Below, one piece after another: positions 44,374 through 56,012 of a stretch of DNA of 64,000 nt. A program made the position numbers and the translations under genes. The notes below the pieces were generated by a model. That model was not told where the DNA came from. It saw only the letters and a program-made list of their open reading frames with translations, and did not search any database. This stretch comes from Muricea muricata (taxonomy: Eukaryota; Cnidaria; Anthozoa; Malacalcyonacea; Plexauridae). Location of the stretch: the NCBI GenBank assembly GCA_963855995.1, contig OY979728.1, forward strand, positions 4,699,330 through 4,763,329, written 5' to 3'. Every line of letters starts with the position of its first letter. Positions within the stretch are counted from its first letter, which is position 1.

Positions 44374-47300
44374 AAACTGTTGTTACTGCAGACCAAGCTG
44401 TCGAATCTAAAGAACGAGCCAAAAGAAGAATCCTTTTCAAGCGCTCAATTTGTTATGAAAACGCCTGAAAACGAACCAGAGCGAGGTGGTGCAGATAAGA
44501 AATCAACTAAAAGCACCACAATATGTAAATTTTTTAACCGTGAAAATGGTTGCAAATACGGCGAGAAATGTCGCTACAGACACGAGCGAAGAAGTGTAAC
44601 ACACGCTGGAAATGGCGATCCTGATGTTAAAACTCGACCAGTGCCTAAAGGGGGAAAGTTTCCCGCCAATGTAACATCTGATTCAGAAGAATGTAAAGGT
44701 GCCACGGGTGGGTCACGTGATCAAAGTTGTGATGGTGCAATTACAAACAAAAAGCGGCAAATAAGGCGACCAGTTTGTCGATATTTTCAAAAAAGTGGTC
44801 TTTGCAGAGATGGTGACAAGTGTAGATTTCTACATCAGGCTAATGCGACAAAGGCTAAAAGGAGTTTCCGTGATGCCCCCACGGAGGCTCCGCATGTAAC
44901 AAAGCCAATCAAAAGACCAGAGAATTTGAGTGACAAGTTATCAGAGCTGACCGACGAAGGTGTTGTGTATTTACGAACAGTTGAGATTGAACAATTAAAG
45001 AAGAGATTTGTAAGTGGTGATTTGAGGGTTACACAGGAGGATCATGGGATATTGTGCATGTTCACAATAAAACCTACCGACCCAGATTGGGTGAGTTTTG
45101 TAAATTAACAGATCAAAAAGATAATTAGATTTGAAGAAACTGACTTAAAATCTTGATGATTGTAACTATGCTCCCCACCTCCCAAATAACTCCTTAATTT
45201 AAACCCACAGAAAATATTTTAAGTACATTTTTATATAATAGTAAGAGCTCATTTTGGATTTTTATTGGTCAATAACTGTGATTTATTCACACAGCTGATA
45301 TCATTTTATGTGACGACTCAATCACATTCATGTTAGAATTGTCGACATGCTTTATTTTGTCTTGATCATTATCATGTCAAATGGTGTTAAAAAATCTTCA
45401 TGTCAAACTACAAAATTCAGCTTGGCAAAATGTCAATGTCATAACATGATAAGAACATCAGTGACTTGCCTAGCGGCTCGTGGGTCGCTTTTTGTTCTCA
45501 CCACATTGTGATGTCATACTAATGTATCAGATCTATGTCTGAACAGACAATGGCAAAATGTTATCTATTTGTTAAATAGTTAGATGATTGACCACTGACT
45601 GTTAAACATGTTATTTTCAGCCTTATGACATAAATGAAGTTCAACTCAATATCACATTCCCGAATAGCTATCCAAAACAGGTGATGAAACAAATTTTAAT
45701 GACATATTATTCTGTGTTGTGTTTCTGCATTTTATTCTTTATCCTTGATGGAATTTGCTTAAATATGTTTAAACAAATTATTGTACGGACAGATTTTCAA
45801 GGCAGAAGTGACTGATGATGATGGGCAATTTCCAGCAAACTTTACAAGGTATTTCAGATTATGATAGTGAGATGAATATACATATGTGAATTTACTACGA
45901 GGTATTTGGATATTAAACATTTGGTATATCAATCTCTCTACCTTTAGCTACATAAATAATGACATTCAAAAACATCTGAAGGAACATGAGGAGGCACAGA
46001 AACTGCGAGATTCACCAGATCTCTTGTTTAGACCGTTTCTCAGGTGGCTTGATCGAAACTTGGAGAATCTATTCACAAAAGCTTTAAAACAGGTATTGGG
46101 TTTATATGATTTCATCAAGTCTTAGGACTAATTGGGAATGAAATTATCATGACCCCTGCAGCCCTCACTTTGAGATGATGTCTTCAACTTGTGCTTCAGT
46201 TTCATTTGACATATTTTTTGGTTTTACATGATTTCTGCAGGTTGTAGAGGGTGCATGTGTCTTAATTAATCTCAAATCAGACTTATACACATGTCCAAAT
46301 TCAAGCCAGAAAAGACTGTAGGTCATCTGGCAGCAATCAAACTTATGCAAAAACCTACTTCCAATGCATGTTGGCTATAAACATGCTGGTCCAATGCTCT
46401 TACCACTGAGCTACAGAAGTACCAAGAGCATGAAGACAGTGTAATTTTGTATACATTGATATTAATACATGCAATTTGTCAATACCTACATAAGATGACA
46501 TCATTTTACCAACACTGTTTATACTTTAAGATCAAATTTGATGTGGAAGCCCAGTCAGCTGGGCTGGAATTTATAACATTTGACAATGACGGTAGTAATA
46601 AAACTGGTTGTGGAAATGAGGAATTGGAAACCCCCAAAGACAATGAAATGTCTAATGTTGAAGACAATGAGGATACAAAACTTGAATGTGTAAAAGATAA
46701 CTCTGAGGCGAGTGTGATACAAATCAATGATAGTGGTGGTGATGATGGTGATGAAAAGAAAGTACCTGAAAAGGAAGAAACTAGTGCAATGTTTGAAATG
46801 GTTGAAGCAAGGAAAACAGGCGTTTCTAAGAAAGGAACAGAGATACGATTTCGGGGCTTGGAGCTTCACGAGAACACTGCAACTGTGAGAGTAACATCTC
46901 TGAATTTCACTGTTCAATGTGTCCGCTGCAAGAATAGAGAGGAAATGCCAAACGTCAAAGAGAAGTATGTTTTGAACAACTTTGGGAGCTCTGGTAAATT
47001 CCACCCTAAAAGGAAACTTCATGAAAATTAAACAAATCATAACATCACATTTTGTTGCGCTATTATCCCATGACCCTAATTCCAAATACCGTACTATGTT
47101 GGCGTTTGTCATAAGCACTATAGTATACGTACAGTGACAGTTCCTTGCATTATTGGTGTACCAGTAGCAACACACTTGGTTGGCAATAGTAGAATGCCTT
47201 TCAAATGCCCTTAAATGTTGGCTCATGCAGCCTGAATGAAACCACACTTGTGCACACTAACAGGAATTCACTGGAATACATTGAACAAGGAGGAAGGGAG

Positions 47301-50300
47301 TTGGTATTCGCTACAAATCAATAGTTTTTGGCCAGATGGTCAAGTACTGGTAATAACAGTACTGGTAGAGATTAGATACAAACAAAAATTTCATAGTTCA
47401 TTGTTATTTTTAAAATATTTCCATAGTCCCACCCGTAAACCCCTCCTGGGTGGAGTTTATGAAAGCTTCCTTACAACGCAATTTTTCTGCTCTTCATATC
47501 AAGCTATATTTCTACTTAGAGCAGCCGGATTTGGAAACATAAATATTTACACAAATCACCGTTCGCGTGCTTGTTTCAATTGATAACTCCAAATGTTTGT
47601 TTGCAGCACACAGGTCGTACTGGCATGTTCCAAGTGTTCGAATGCTCAAAGCATTGTGTTCACAAGTGTAGAAGTAGTCCATCAACATTCCTCGACATTG
47701 GCGTACATTAATCCTCAAGGGTAAGAATTGGCGCTAGTTCCTCCGCAGTCAATAAAATGAATGATTAAGAGACAGTCTTTAATCTCGGTCAATATCTGTT
47801 ATTGTTTAGATGTTTACCAGTCGACCTTATCCTGTCCGAGTGCCAGCTGGTTCTGGGTTGTCTTAGTTGCAATAAAGAGACATCGATCAAGGTTGGCATT
47901 TTCAATCGATCCATCTTTAGAAAGTGTATATGAAATCAAAATTTATATTGCATGATGTGCAAGAACTTTTAAAACTGTAATACAAGTTCATTTATGCTTT
48001 TTTTGTTACGTTGATGAGATATTTCAGTTCTATTTTTTGTGTTTTGCCAACTTGTAACGTCTTACTTTGTATGACCAGTTGTTGTGGATTACTATAATAG
48101 TTATTTATGATCTGAACGAATCAAATTCTTGAAATATTGACATGATATATAGGTTAAGGACAAACATGATCATACCATTTGTTTTCCCTGGTTTTCCTAA
48201 CCGTTTCTTTATAAGAAAACAGCATTATGTAGTTCTCTTTCTACTATTCATTCAAAAGAAAGAACTCAAACAGAAATACTGTATCTCGTCAACAAAGCTT
48301 TTGGCATACAAGTATAAAGAATTTGTATTACAGTTTTAAAAGTTCTTCCGCATAGTTTAACAAAAAATTCTTTTTTTGTGTACTCTAAGCTGGAGTTTCA
48401 AACAAAACCTTATCGTGTCTTTATTTCAGGGTATTAACTATGGCTCTACGAAAAACGTGTGGTGCCATCACTGCCATAGTAAACTGGATATGAATGTTGA
48501 AGCAGCTAGATTCCATCAGTTGCAGCCAGCTAAGCAATCTGGTAAATTTTTATGCTGCTCTTCTGGGCTAAATGAAATACATAATACCTCATAGAAATAC
48601 CTTGAAACACTGGATCATGACTGGATGACATGGTGAACAATGAGATTTGCAAAACAATGTAAAGAATGGAACATTCTGATCACTGGGTCATCGGTGGATG
48701 ACGTGGAAAGCAGTGAGATTTTCAAAACAATGAAGAGATAAAAGAACATTCTGATCATGACTTGATGACATGAGAACTGTGGGATTTTCAAAGCAATGAA
48801 AAGGCAATGGAACATTAATGCATGGATTCTCTCTGAAACAAAAGGCAGTGAAAAGTTCTTTCTACCCTAGTTTTTGCTTGAGCGTTGATAGGATTTCTAA
48901 ATTTCTTTTTTTCAGATGATAGCATCAAGACAGTTGAACTTAAGAAAACAAAGAAGAGCAAAGACCCTCCAATCAAGTCCGGCCAAGCCCTGCCGGACAA
49001 TGGTACATGCAAACACTACAAGAAAAGTTTCAGATGGATGAGATTCCCGTGTTGTGGCAAATGTTATCCATGTGATAAATGTCACGAAGACGTCGAAGGT
49101 GGACATGAAATGGAACAAGCGACGAGGATGATCTGTGGATTCTGTTCCAAGGAACAGGTAAAGAACACAATCTCTCGACCACGCGCCAAGCAGTCCATGG
49201 ATGTACCACAGGAATGCGCACCCTCTTGGTCACCAGGTGTGCAAGAGAAGAGGGTGCAACCCTCCTATAATCAGTGAATTAGCTAGCCCAACAACTTTGT
49301 CCCGCTATGCAAATTTCAAATCACTATAATTGTTCATGTCTTTAAAAATTGTTGTTTTCACAGTCAAGAGCACGAAAATATTTGCATTGCGGGACTAAAT
49401 CATTTGGCTGGCTACACTCCTGCTCATAATGCAGTAGTTGGAATGTTTGAGTATAGTTGGAATGTTTCAGTAGTTCAAAACAGTACCGATACAATAGTAC
49501 CTGTGGCAGTTTGAACCTCAACATGGCCGCCAAAAATTCAAGCGCTAAAAGAAAGATTGTCTCGAAAAAAAACATCTATAGTATCTTTCTGGTTACATAA
49601 ATAATAAATTCTTAGCACACACCTGATATTCTTTCTCAAAATTTCGCACATCCCGTTAAAGAGAACTAAGCTTTCTGTAACTATGGTACGAAGACATGCT
49701 AATTAAACTTCATAGCTGGTACAGTAAGCATACGGCAAACATACCTGTATGACATTTTCAGTAGTGAAGCTTAAATTTTAGAAATCAGCTTTGGGTTTCC
49801 AGACCGCCACTTTATCAATTGAGTTATCGAACCAACTGGTATTGGTAGCGAGTCTTATCCAATTTGAGTGCGAAATATTTTCGATTATGACTTAACATGC
49901 ACTTGACTTTGAGGATGCGCAGTACTTCAACTCCATCTAAGAACCATCATCTGAGACATGAAAAATTGGACTAATATTAATCTAGCGAAGAAGAATCTAG
50001 AGAATAGTGAAAAATCGGTTCTGGAATTAGACATCTATCTTTCCAATTCTTGTCATTTCAGGGATTCTCTCAGAGAGGTTGTATTTCATGCAAGGCTTCA
50101 ATGACAGCGGTACACACAACTCATTGGGAAGGTGGCAAAGGATGTAGGAATAAAATTAAAATGAATAGGTATGGATATAGGCCCGCGATCACACAGGCGA
50201 TTTTCGCTTGGATTTTAGGTGCCGCTAAACATGAGTGTTGACGCCAGTTGTCCACTTTTCACTGGAAATTTCACTGGAAATTTCACTGGAAATAGTGTGT

Positions 50301-50921
50301 AAATAACACATTATTTGTAAAATATTGGCAATAATTTGTTAACCAAACTTAAAAACATAGTATGTAAAAAAGTCAATTTCATTGGAAAAATTGACTTTCT
50401 CACATACTATGTAAATTATATGGTTCTTTACACTCGATCCGAACGTTGTATCCCAATAAAATTATTGTATCCAGTAAATCATTGGGATTATCACGGTTAT
50501 GGTTGGGGTTTGGGTCAGGGTCATTTTACATGCACGAAATGACAATTCCAATAAGTTATTGGAATTGTTAAACGTTGTCACCAGTAATTTTATTGGATTA
50601 AAACGTGCGGGTCGGCTGTTCTTGAACTATTTCCAATATTTTACAGATATTTTACAAGTTACTTTGAATTTACCAGCTATTTCAATGTGCATTTAGTCTA
50701 TATATGATTTACAATGCGTGTGAAGATTACATGCTTTTTTCCAGTGTTTTCCCAGCCTTATTTCCAATATCGTGCATTGTCAAGTTTATCGTTTGCTGTA
50801 GTTTTCACTGATTTCCATTTATTTTTATCTTGCGTTCAGAGGAGATGATAAGAAATACTCAGACAGAAACAAGACAACTTCAAGACATGCCATCAAAGTC
50901 GAGGGTCAGAGAAAGAAATAG
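44374..50921 (+). CDS. CCCH / RWD-like / CHY zinc-finger protein, 11 exons visible, at least 714 aa
   Basis: Exons: 44374-45090, 45621-45680, 45793-45848, 45948-46092, 46531-46964, 47607-47720, 47810-47891, 48430-48541, 48916-49157, 50062-50168 and 50840-50921 (TAG). All internal phases match. Numbering from the Leu codon at 44380, two CCCH fingers (Cx8Cx5Cx3H) start at residues 49 and 133. An RWD-like segment follows (PYDINEVQLNITFPNSYPK), then an acidic linker, several CxxC pairs (CVRCKN, CSKCSN, CLSCNK, CHHCHS), and a C-terminal CHY finger near 600-690 (RFPCCGKCYPCDKCH...MICGFCSKEQ...HWEGGKGCR). CHY fingers occur in ubiquitin ligases and in fungal and animal proteins of unknown role. The CCCH fingers suggest RNA binding. 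The first exon is unresolved: no ATG precedes 44380 in frame, the exon begins after an acceptor-like 'attctattcag', and the first internal in-frame ATG is 44455. Confidence 0.85.
48611..48820. repeat. Degenerate tandem repeat, about 70 bp x 3
   Basis: Three units share 'gatcatgactggatgaca'-like and 'gagattttcaaaacaatga'-like blocks ending 'aatggaacatt'. It lies in the intron before the CHY exon. No coding sense. Confidence 0.8.
48916..50168 (+). CDS. Exons encoding the CHY zinc finger (48916-49157 and 50062-50168)
   Basis: The first exon carries CKHYKKSFRWMRFPCCGKC, PCDKCH and MICGFCSKEQ. The second completes the domain with GCISCKASM and HWEGGKGCRNK. The Cys and His ligands expected of the CHY domain appear present. 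Borders are 'tttttttcag|' with GAACAG|gtaaag, and 'catttcag|' with AATAG|gtatgg. Confidence 0.9.
49284..49422. repeat. MITE copy related to 39408-39552
   Basis: Ends 'gctagcccaacaactttgtc' and 'atttggctggctaca' resemble inverted termini. Both copies contain 'tttgtcccgct' and 'aaaattgttgttttcacag'-like text. It lies in an intron. Confidence 0.6.
50356..50413. repeat. Short perfect hairpin
   Basis: 'acatagtatgt' with 'aaaaagtcaattt' is mirrored by 'aaattgacttt' and 'acatactatgt'. It lies in the last intron of the CCCH-CHY gene, after a short 'tttcactggaaa' triplication at 50258-50291. Confidence 0.85.
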
Positions 50922-51787
50922 ACGCAATATCACAGCAGAACACTATTGTTGCCATTACCCTTTAAAATACAGATATTGAATTAAACTTAATGTTACAAGT
51001 CTGTTACATACCTCCCTTTGAACTGTGGGTAAACTGCGACGACAACCTACGGGTGGTGGTGGTGGGGGGGGGATTAAAGCCTTCCAGCTTGATTTTTTTC
51101 TGTATGAGTTTGGTATTCAAGATTAGATTGCTAAATATCAGATCGTATATAAGCTTTTCTTAAAAAATCGTCACGAAGGCCCTTCACTCTAAACGTCAAA
51201 TTGTGTTAATGTTGTTTCAGGTAATGAAAGATCAGGGTTTTTCAGGGATTTTTTAGGACCGTAAAACGGTTCGAAAAACGAAATCTTCAATTCAGTCTTG
51301 AAACTCAATCTTCTCACAAAAACATTCAACGCAGTTAAAATCAAGTTTGAGTTAAATTCGTCGCCGGTAGGATTATTTTTCAGCTAGAAACCCGAAAAAG
51401 AACAGCTGGAAGTCATTTCACAACACAAGAAAAACTGCGAATTATTGTGATAGTCGTATATACAGTGACCAGGCGACGACCCGACGTTAAATACCCCCCC
51501 CGTCTCAACTACTTTTAGGGGAGACGGATACACACCTGAACTCAATCTCTGCAAAAAACGAAACCAAGGAAAGACCCTGAAAAGAACCCTAATTTCTAAA
51601 GATCCTATATTTTCGTGGTAGCACCGCTCTCATAAGAAAACATCATTATCTTCATTAAATACAGTCACTTGCATAGCTCATATTTTTTATTTTTAAGTTT
51701 TGCAAACTTCACAACAGTAAAAACGTGTTCAGTAAAGACATGGGAAAACAGTTCAAGAAAGAAAACAATATAATAAGGCAATATAGT
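50922..51787. other. Intergenic, no gene seen
   Basis: It contains a G-rich run near 51055-51072 (including ggtggtggtgg) and a C7 tract near 51486. It should hold the 3' UTRs of the flanking convergent genes. Confidence 0.5.
50980..50985 (+). terminator. Candidate poly(A) signal ATTAAA for the CCCH-CHY gene
   Basis: ATTAAA, the most common variant hexamer, lies 59 nt after the TAG stop at 50921. Confidence 0.45.
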
Positions 51788-52099
51788 TTAAAGAACGTCT
51801 CGCAGACAACGGTCAACGTAGACCAACTCTCGAAGTTTGATCTTGGTGTTCACCTCGCGCCATTCCTCCCAGTTGGGCGAGCACCATGTTCCTAACGTCA
51901 TGAATACGACTGTGGTTATGGACCACAGGGAGCCTATGAGTAGTGCTGAAAGATTGAAGATTGCTATTGTGTCAGCTCGTGTTGAAACTTCGATGCTTTG
52001 AAATACGACTGCTACGATGTTGATGATGAACGATATATGTGCCAGGATGGTTATGAACACCACCAGACCGTCTTCAATCTCCAGCGGTGCTGAAACCCA
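51788..52099 (-). CDS. Terminal exon of an unidentified membrane protein
   Basis: The exon opens after a clear acceptor ('cattttctag|TGGGTT') and reads 103 codons to a stop. It encodes a short lead (WVSAPLEIEDG) and two hydrophobic helices (LVVFITILAHISFIINIVAV and IAIFNLSALLIGSLWSITTV). A polar C-terminus follows (CSPNWEEWREVNTKIKLREL). Upstream exons should lie to the right, but the next 6 kb is repeat-dominated and I found none. The family is not recognised. It converges on the CCCH-CHY gene. Confidence 0.5.
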   Translation of the reverse strand, partial: WVSAPLEIEDGLVVFITILAHISFIINIVAVVFQSIEVSTRADTIAIFNLSALLIGSLWSITTVVFMTLGTWCSPNWEEWREVNTKIKLRELVYVDRCLRDVL

Positions 52100-53220
52100 C
52101 TAGAAAATGACAAAAGTCTGTTGCTTAAAGTGCATGTCACGAATTTTTTTATTCCCCAGTTGGAAAACTGTATAACAACTTCTTTTGCAGTTTTTCCTTT
52201 CCTCTAACTCAGATGTTTTCGGGGTATTTTTTACTTCTCATGGTAAACAATGTGCCGTTCCAATGCATATTATGACTCATTTTGGGCCGTTTTAACTACC
52301 TACTTGCAGCTGCTATATGAATGTTTGCAACATCGCAAAGTCACATTGGTTCATTCAAATGAGTTAGTAGAAAGGATATGAAATACTGATAAAGAAGTAG
52401 TTACACCGTTTTAAAAGACCGTTCCAACCAGGGAATAAAAAATTCGTGCGATACATTATGTGAAAGAAATTTAAAACTCCAATAGAAGTTCTTTTATACT
52501 TTTTTGTTACAGTGCTTTATTTGATGACATATTTCAGTTTGATTCTAATTGCATGACATTGTGGATAATGAGTTGTTGTTGAGTAATGAATACCAGTTAT
52601 CAAGGTTAAGAACAAAAATAATCAGAGAAACAACATCGTCTACTTTATTATGTAATCAAAATAAGTAAGCAAAATTTAAACTAAAATATCTGAAATATCG
52701 GCGTAGGTTCGATGAAATATTTTATTTTATTGTATGATTATGGAGATTTACGGGTAGTATTCTAGTAGTATTCGGCTGAAATAAAACTCGTATTCACTGC
52801 ATACTATATTTTTCACATGTGAAAAAAGTCGTATGAGCGTTTGATTGGTTGTACGACATTTTTCACATGTGATAAAAGTCGTATGAGCGTTTTGATTGGC
52901 TGACATTTTCTTACCTAAAAATTCAACGCCTGTTCGCAGGCTAATGTCAACATGGAGTCCGATTTTGTCAACTTACTGAGGAGAGAAATTTATAATATTT
53001 TGTCTTCAAAAAATCTCGAAAGATCATGAAGAAATACATTTGTGGTTTCATTAACGTGAAATAAACCTCATGGTTGTGTTTTCTGCACAAAAACAAATCG
53101 TTAAATGGTAAGAAATTTTGTTTTTATATTTCGCTTGTATTTTGTTGTCCGTCAGTATATCAAATATTTGGTATCTCTATACTCATCTTTACACTCATAT
53201 AATAAACAATTTACTTCATG

Positions 53221-53352
53221 TTTGGTTCGTTTGTACGATTTTTATTATTCACTCGTTGTGAGGGATCGCTAAACTCACTCGTTCGCTGCGCTCACTCGTT
53301 CGTCCAACGATCTTTCACAACTCGTGAATAAAAATCGTACGCACTTACCAAC
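53221..53352. repeat. Palindrome nested in the left arm
   Basis: 'ggttcgtttgtacgattttt' and 'aaaaatcgtacgcac...aacc' are inverted around 'actcgttcgctgcgctcact'. It is a MITE-like insertion in the extra segment of the left arm. Just upstream (52806-52912), 'tttttcacatgtgaaaaaag' plus 'tcgtatgagcg' occurs twice in tandem. Confidence 0.8.
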
Positions 53353-54466
53353 CATGAAGTAATCTCTATATATTACAGGTTATAGAACGTTTTTGTTCTT
53401 CGCATGTCATGACGTCTGTGATTTATTCATAGAAATAAAAGATATAGAATGCGCGCTCCTATCTATTTTCAGGTAAACAAATGACGCCACATTAAAATTC
53501 AAAATGGCCGATTTATAAGGGCAAATTAAACTCGCCCCACTGTAATTCGCATAGACCGCTCCTCGGACAAATCCAACATGGCGGATTTATAAGGGCAATT
53601 TTTTTTTCAATTTGTGTACCGGCTAGGTTACCAAGCACGCATTCTATATCTATTATTTCTATGGATTTATTACAGTACTGACTACTGACGCACGCAATAA
53701 TGAAATCCATATTTTATAATTCAACTAGTTTTCAAGACTTGCTGGCAACTTTAATGCGACTGTTTTTCAAGATTCTTAAAACGAGAACAACCATATATTT
53801 ATAACATTCCTAAACTGAGGTTAGGTTCAGGGTAAGGGTTGGAGTGAAGTTTAGGAATGTTATAAATGTTCGTTCTCGTTTTAACCTGTAATGGTCCCTT
53901 CCATGTTAGTTAAGGCCTTGGAAACGAGGTTGTGTTTCGACGTGTACAATATATATACTACTTCCTGGTATATATAAACTTAGGTAGTGTTTCCACAAAA
54001 TTATACTCAGATTTATATTCACCATACAAACATACGAGCAAATTATACTATCTCATCAAAAGAACTAAATCAGTATTCGTTAAAAAATCAATGTATTTTT
54101 ATAGACATGTACTACAAGTTACTAACCACAAATTTTGCAACATTGTGACAGAACAAATAATAGTTACGCTACTATTAACGCCAACAAATTGCAACTATAT
54201 TTTTTCATATGCTAACAGAGCTACAATATAAAACACACGTATATATGACTGGAATAAATGTAGTACAATAATTAAGCTCATACTTCCGTTGTTTCAATGT
54301 TTTATTACCATTTAAATCCTAATGATCGTATTGACTAACACAATAAAGAATTAACACATATAGAAGGTTGATTATTGTTCACTCATGATGTAATGTTATC
54401 GGTCGTAATCAGTTAACAGAGCAGCTGGACTATCATTGTATTTGGTATCCTCTTGAAAATATACGC

Positions 54467-54688
54467 TCAACCAAAACGGGAACAACGATATGGCCGAAAC
54501 GTACTACAGGTTAGACTATCGTAAGTACAATAGCCACTACGGCAGTGCGATGCGCATGACGAATATGAGTAATGACAGCCAAAAGCACCTTGAATCTCGG
54601 TCATGGAAAGTACCACAAAAATTGCAACGCAGACCAGTAAGATTGTTGAAGCTTTACTCAAACCCATTTTGATCCTAAAAATGTTCAA
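54467..54688 (-). CDS. Small secreted cysteine-rich peptide (toxin- or antimicrobial-like)
   Basis: The open frame starts at 54688 (MNIFRIK). A second ATG at residue 8 gives a better signal peptide, with a hydrophobic core TILLVCVAIFVVL and likely cleavage near IQG or AFG. The mature region of about 36-38 residues has six Cys spaced C-x6-C-x3-C-x4-C-x6-C-x7-C. It includes a GYC, resembling the GxC of gamma-core peptides, and is moderately basic and aromatic. It ends SRFG before TGA, and a C-terminal Gly after Phe could allow amidation. 'ttttag' just before the second ATG could be an acceptor, with a 5' UTR exon upstream. The family is not recognised. The last C-x7-C does not fit classical CS-alpha-beta defensins. 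It sits in the loop of the giant inverted repeat. Confidence 0.55.
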   Translation of the reverse strand: MNIFRIKMGLSKASTILLVCVAIFVVLSMTEIQGAFGCHYSYSSCASHCRSGYCTYDSLTCSTFRPYRCSRFG

Positions 54689-54741
54689 AATGTCATTTAA
54701 TCAGCTTTACCTTAGCCATTCAGACGCCAATACATAGTTTC

Positions 54742-54838
54742 AGCTGTTTAGAAAATATCAAAGCTGTGAACACAAAATTTTACTGACTGATCAGCAGTAA
54801 AATTTGGCGTTCACAGCTTTGATATTTTCTAAACAGCT
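54742..54838. repeat. Near-perfect hairpin, arms about 45 bp
   Basis: 'agctgtttagaaaatatcaa' plus 'agctgtgaac' is exactly mirrored, around 'actgactgatcagcagt'. It lies about 50 bp upstream of the minus-strand peptide start codon, between it and the GPCR-like fragment. Confidence 0.95.
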
Positions 54839-54899
54839 ATAGATGACCATGCATGCACATGCATATCATCATATTTCATCTTCAAAGTCATTTCATTTA

Positions 54900-55146
54900 T
54901 TCAGAGAATTGATTCAAAAGAAGAAAAAACTTACTGTTTTTGAAGTAGCTATAGTAATTTCTTCGCAGCTTTTCAATCTCTTCTCAGCAAAGCTTGTTTT
55001 ATATGATTCTCGTTTCGACGTGTGGTTCTTTTATAGTGTCTCAGTGTGCCGCGTGCTGGATTATTTAAACAACTTTATCTATTGTTTTCTTAAACGTTTC
55101 AAAACGCGCGCTGCAAAACAGGAACTTTCAGTGAATTCTGCAGGAT
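54900..55146 (+). pseudogene. GPCR-like C-terminal fragment (TM6-TM7), probable relic
   Basis: The frame encodes a basic loop (QKKKKLTVFEV), a hydrophobic helix (VAIVISSQLFNLFSAKLVL), an aromatic turn, and a second helix ending LDYLNNFIYCFLKRFK. That end resembles the rhodopsin-family TM7 motif (NPxxY then helix 8), with Asn in place of Pro. TM1-5 were not found upstream, where the hairpin and peptide gene lie. It could be the last exon of a receptor, but a relic carried in the foldback loop is more likely. Confidence 0.4.
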
Positions 55147-55348
55147 AGTGGCATAAAAACATCGAGCTGAAACGGACGTCTGTGTTTTGACATTATTATT
55201 GAATGATTTGAATCGCCTGCATGCAAGGATGATAATTTAGTGATAAATAGCTGCCGTTTTACCGCATAAAATCGTAGATGTGTTTCCAGGATTGGACGTG
55301 ATGAAAAGCGCGAGACGTTCTCTGACTAAAATGTGTATTATATACAAG

Positions 55349-55385
55349 CTTTCGACTACCACTGTCTATAGTCTTCGTACAGGTG
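55349..55385 (-). other. Hammerhead-like core motif
   Basis: On the minus strand 'gtacgaagacta', a loop, and 'tagtcgaaagc' occur in order. The stem GACTA/TAGTC is perfect and is followed by GAAAGC. The upstream CTGANGA is altered ('ctgtacga'). Compare the motif at 40129. Confidence 0.3.
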
Positions 55386-56012
55386 AAAGTTAAGACTATA
55401 AAACATAGAATGTATAAAACGAAGCTATATAGATGTGACGTTATGCATGTGTCATGATTGTGGTGAAACATGTTATGATTGTGTTTTCCAGTATGTGGAT
55501 TAGATTTATTATCAATATTTCTCTCTTTGTCTTGGTGCCATACACCATTCATCGAAAAATTCCGCGAGCTACCAATTACACAATCCTTCTCGATCCATTT
55601 TTAAGTTGTTCTACGTTTCTGACCGCGCTTATTTCAGGATCAGTAGTGCTCAGTCTGTTTCCCCATATATAACTAGTTTCATTAAGGACAGTTTTCACAA
55701 GGTATATTTTAAACGATGTTACTCTAGTGGCGAAGCCAGCCCCGCAGTTTACCTGCAAACTTTTCAGTGTTTATAGACCGTCTCTGTAGACCGTATAAGT
55801 ATTAATTTCTGAAGAAATGAATAATGATAATGATTTAAATTTGCATAGCATGGCCAAATTGTCGGGCTGGCTTCACTACTTTGTTAGTCTTTGTCTGCAG
55901 GTGGTCTGGGAATCAGTTCTGGTTGGAGGGTCCTTAAATGTTTATTATTTATCATGCACAGACTTTTATGTTGTGTCTCCTTTTTACGGTTCTCAACATG
56001 GGTTTTTTATTG

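Noticed and set aside
46555-47247. 230-codon minus-strand frame
   Set aside because: Antisense shadow of an exon of the CCCH-CHY gene, with no splice context or motif.
55454-55672. Hydrophobic plus-strand frame of 72 codons
   Set aside because: Two hydrophobic stretches but no motif, splice partner or continuity with the GPCR-like fragment. Too weak to annotate.
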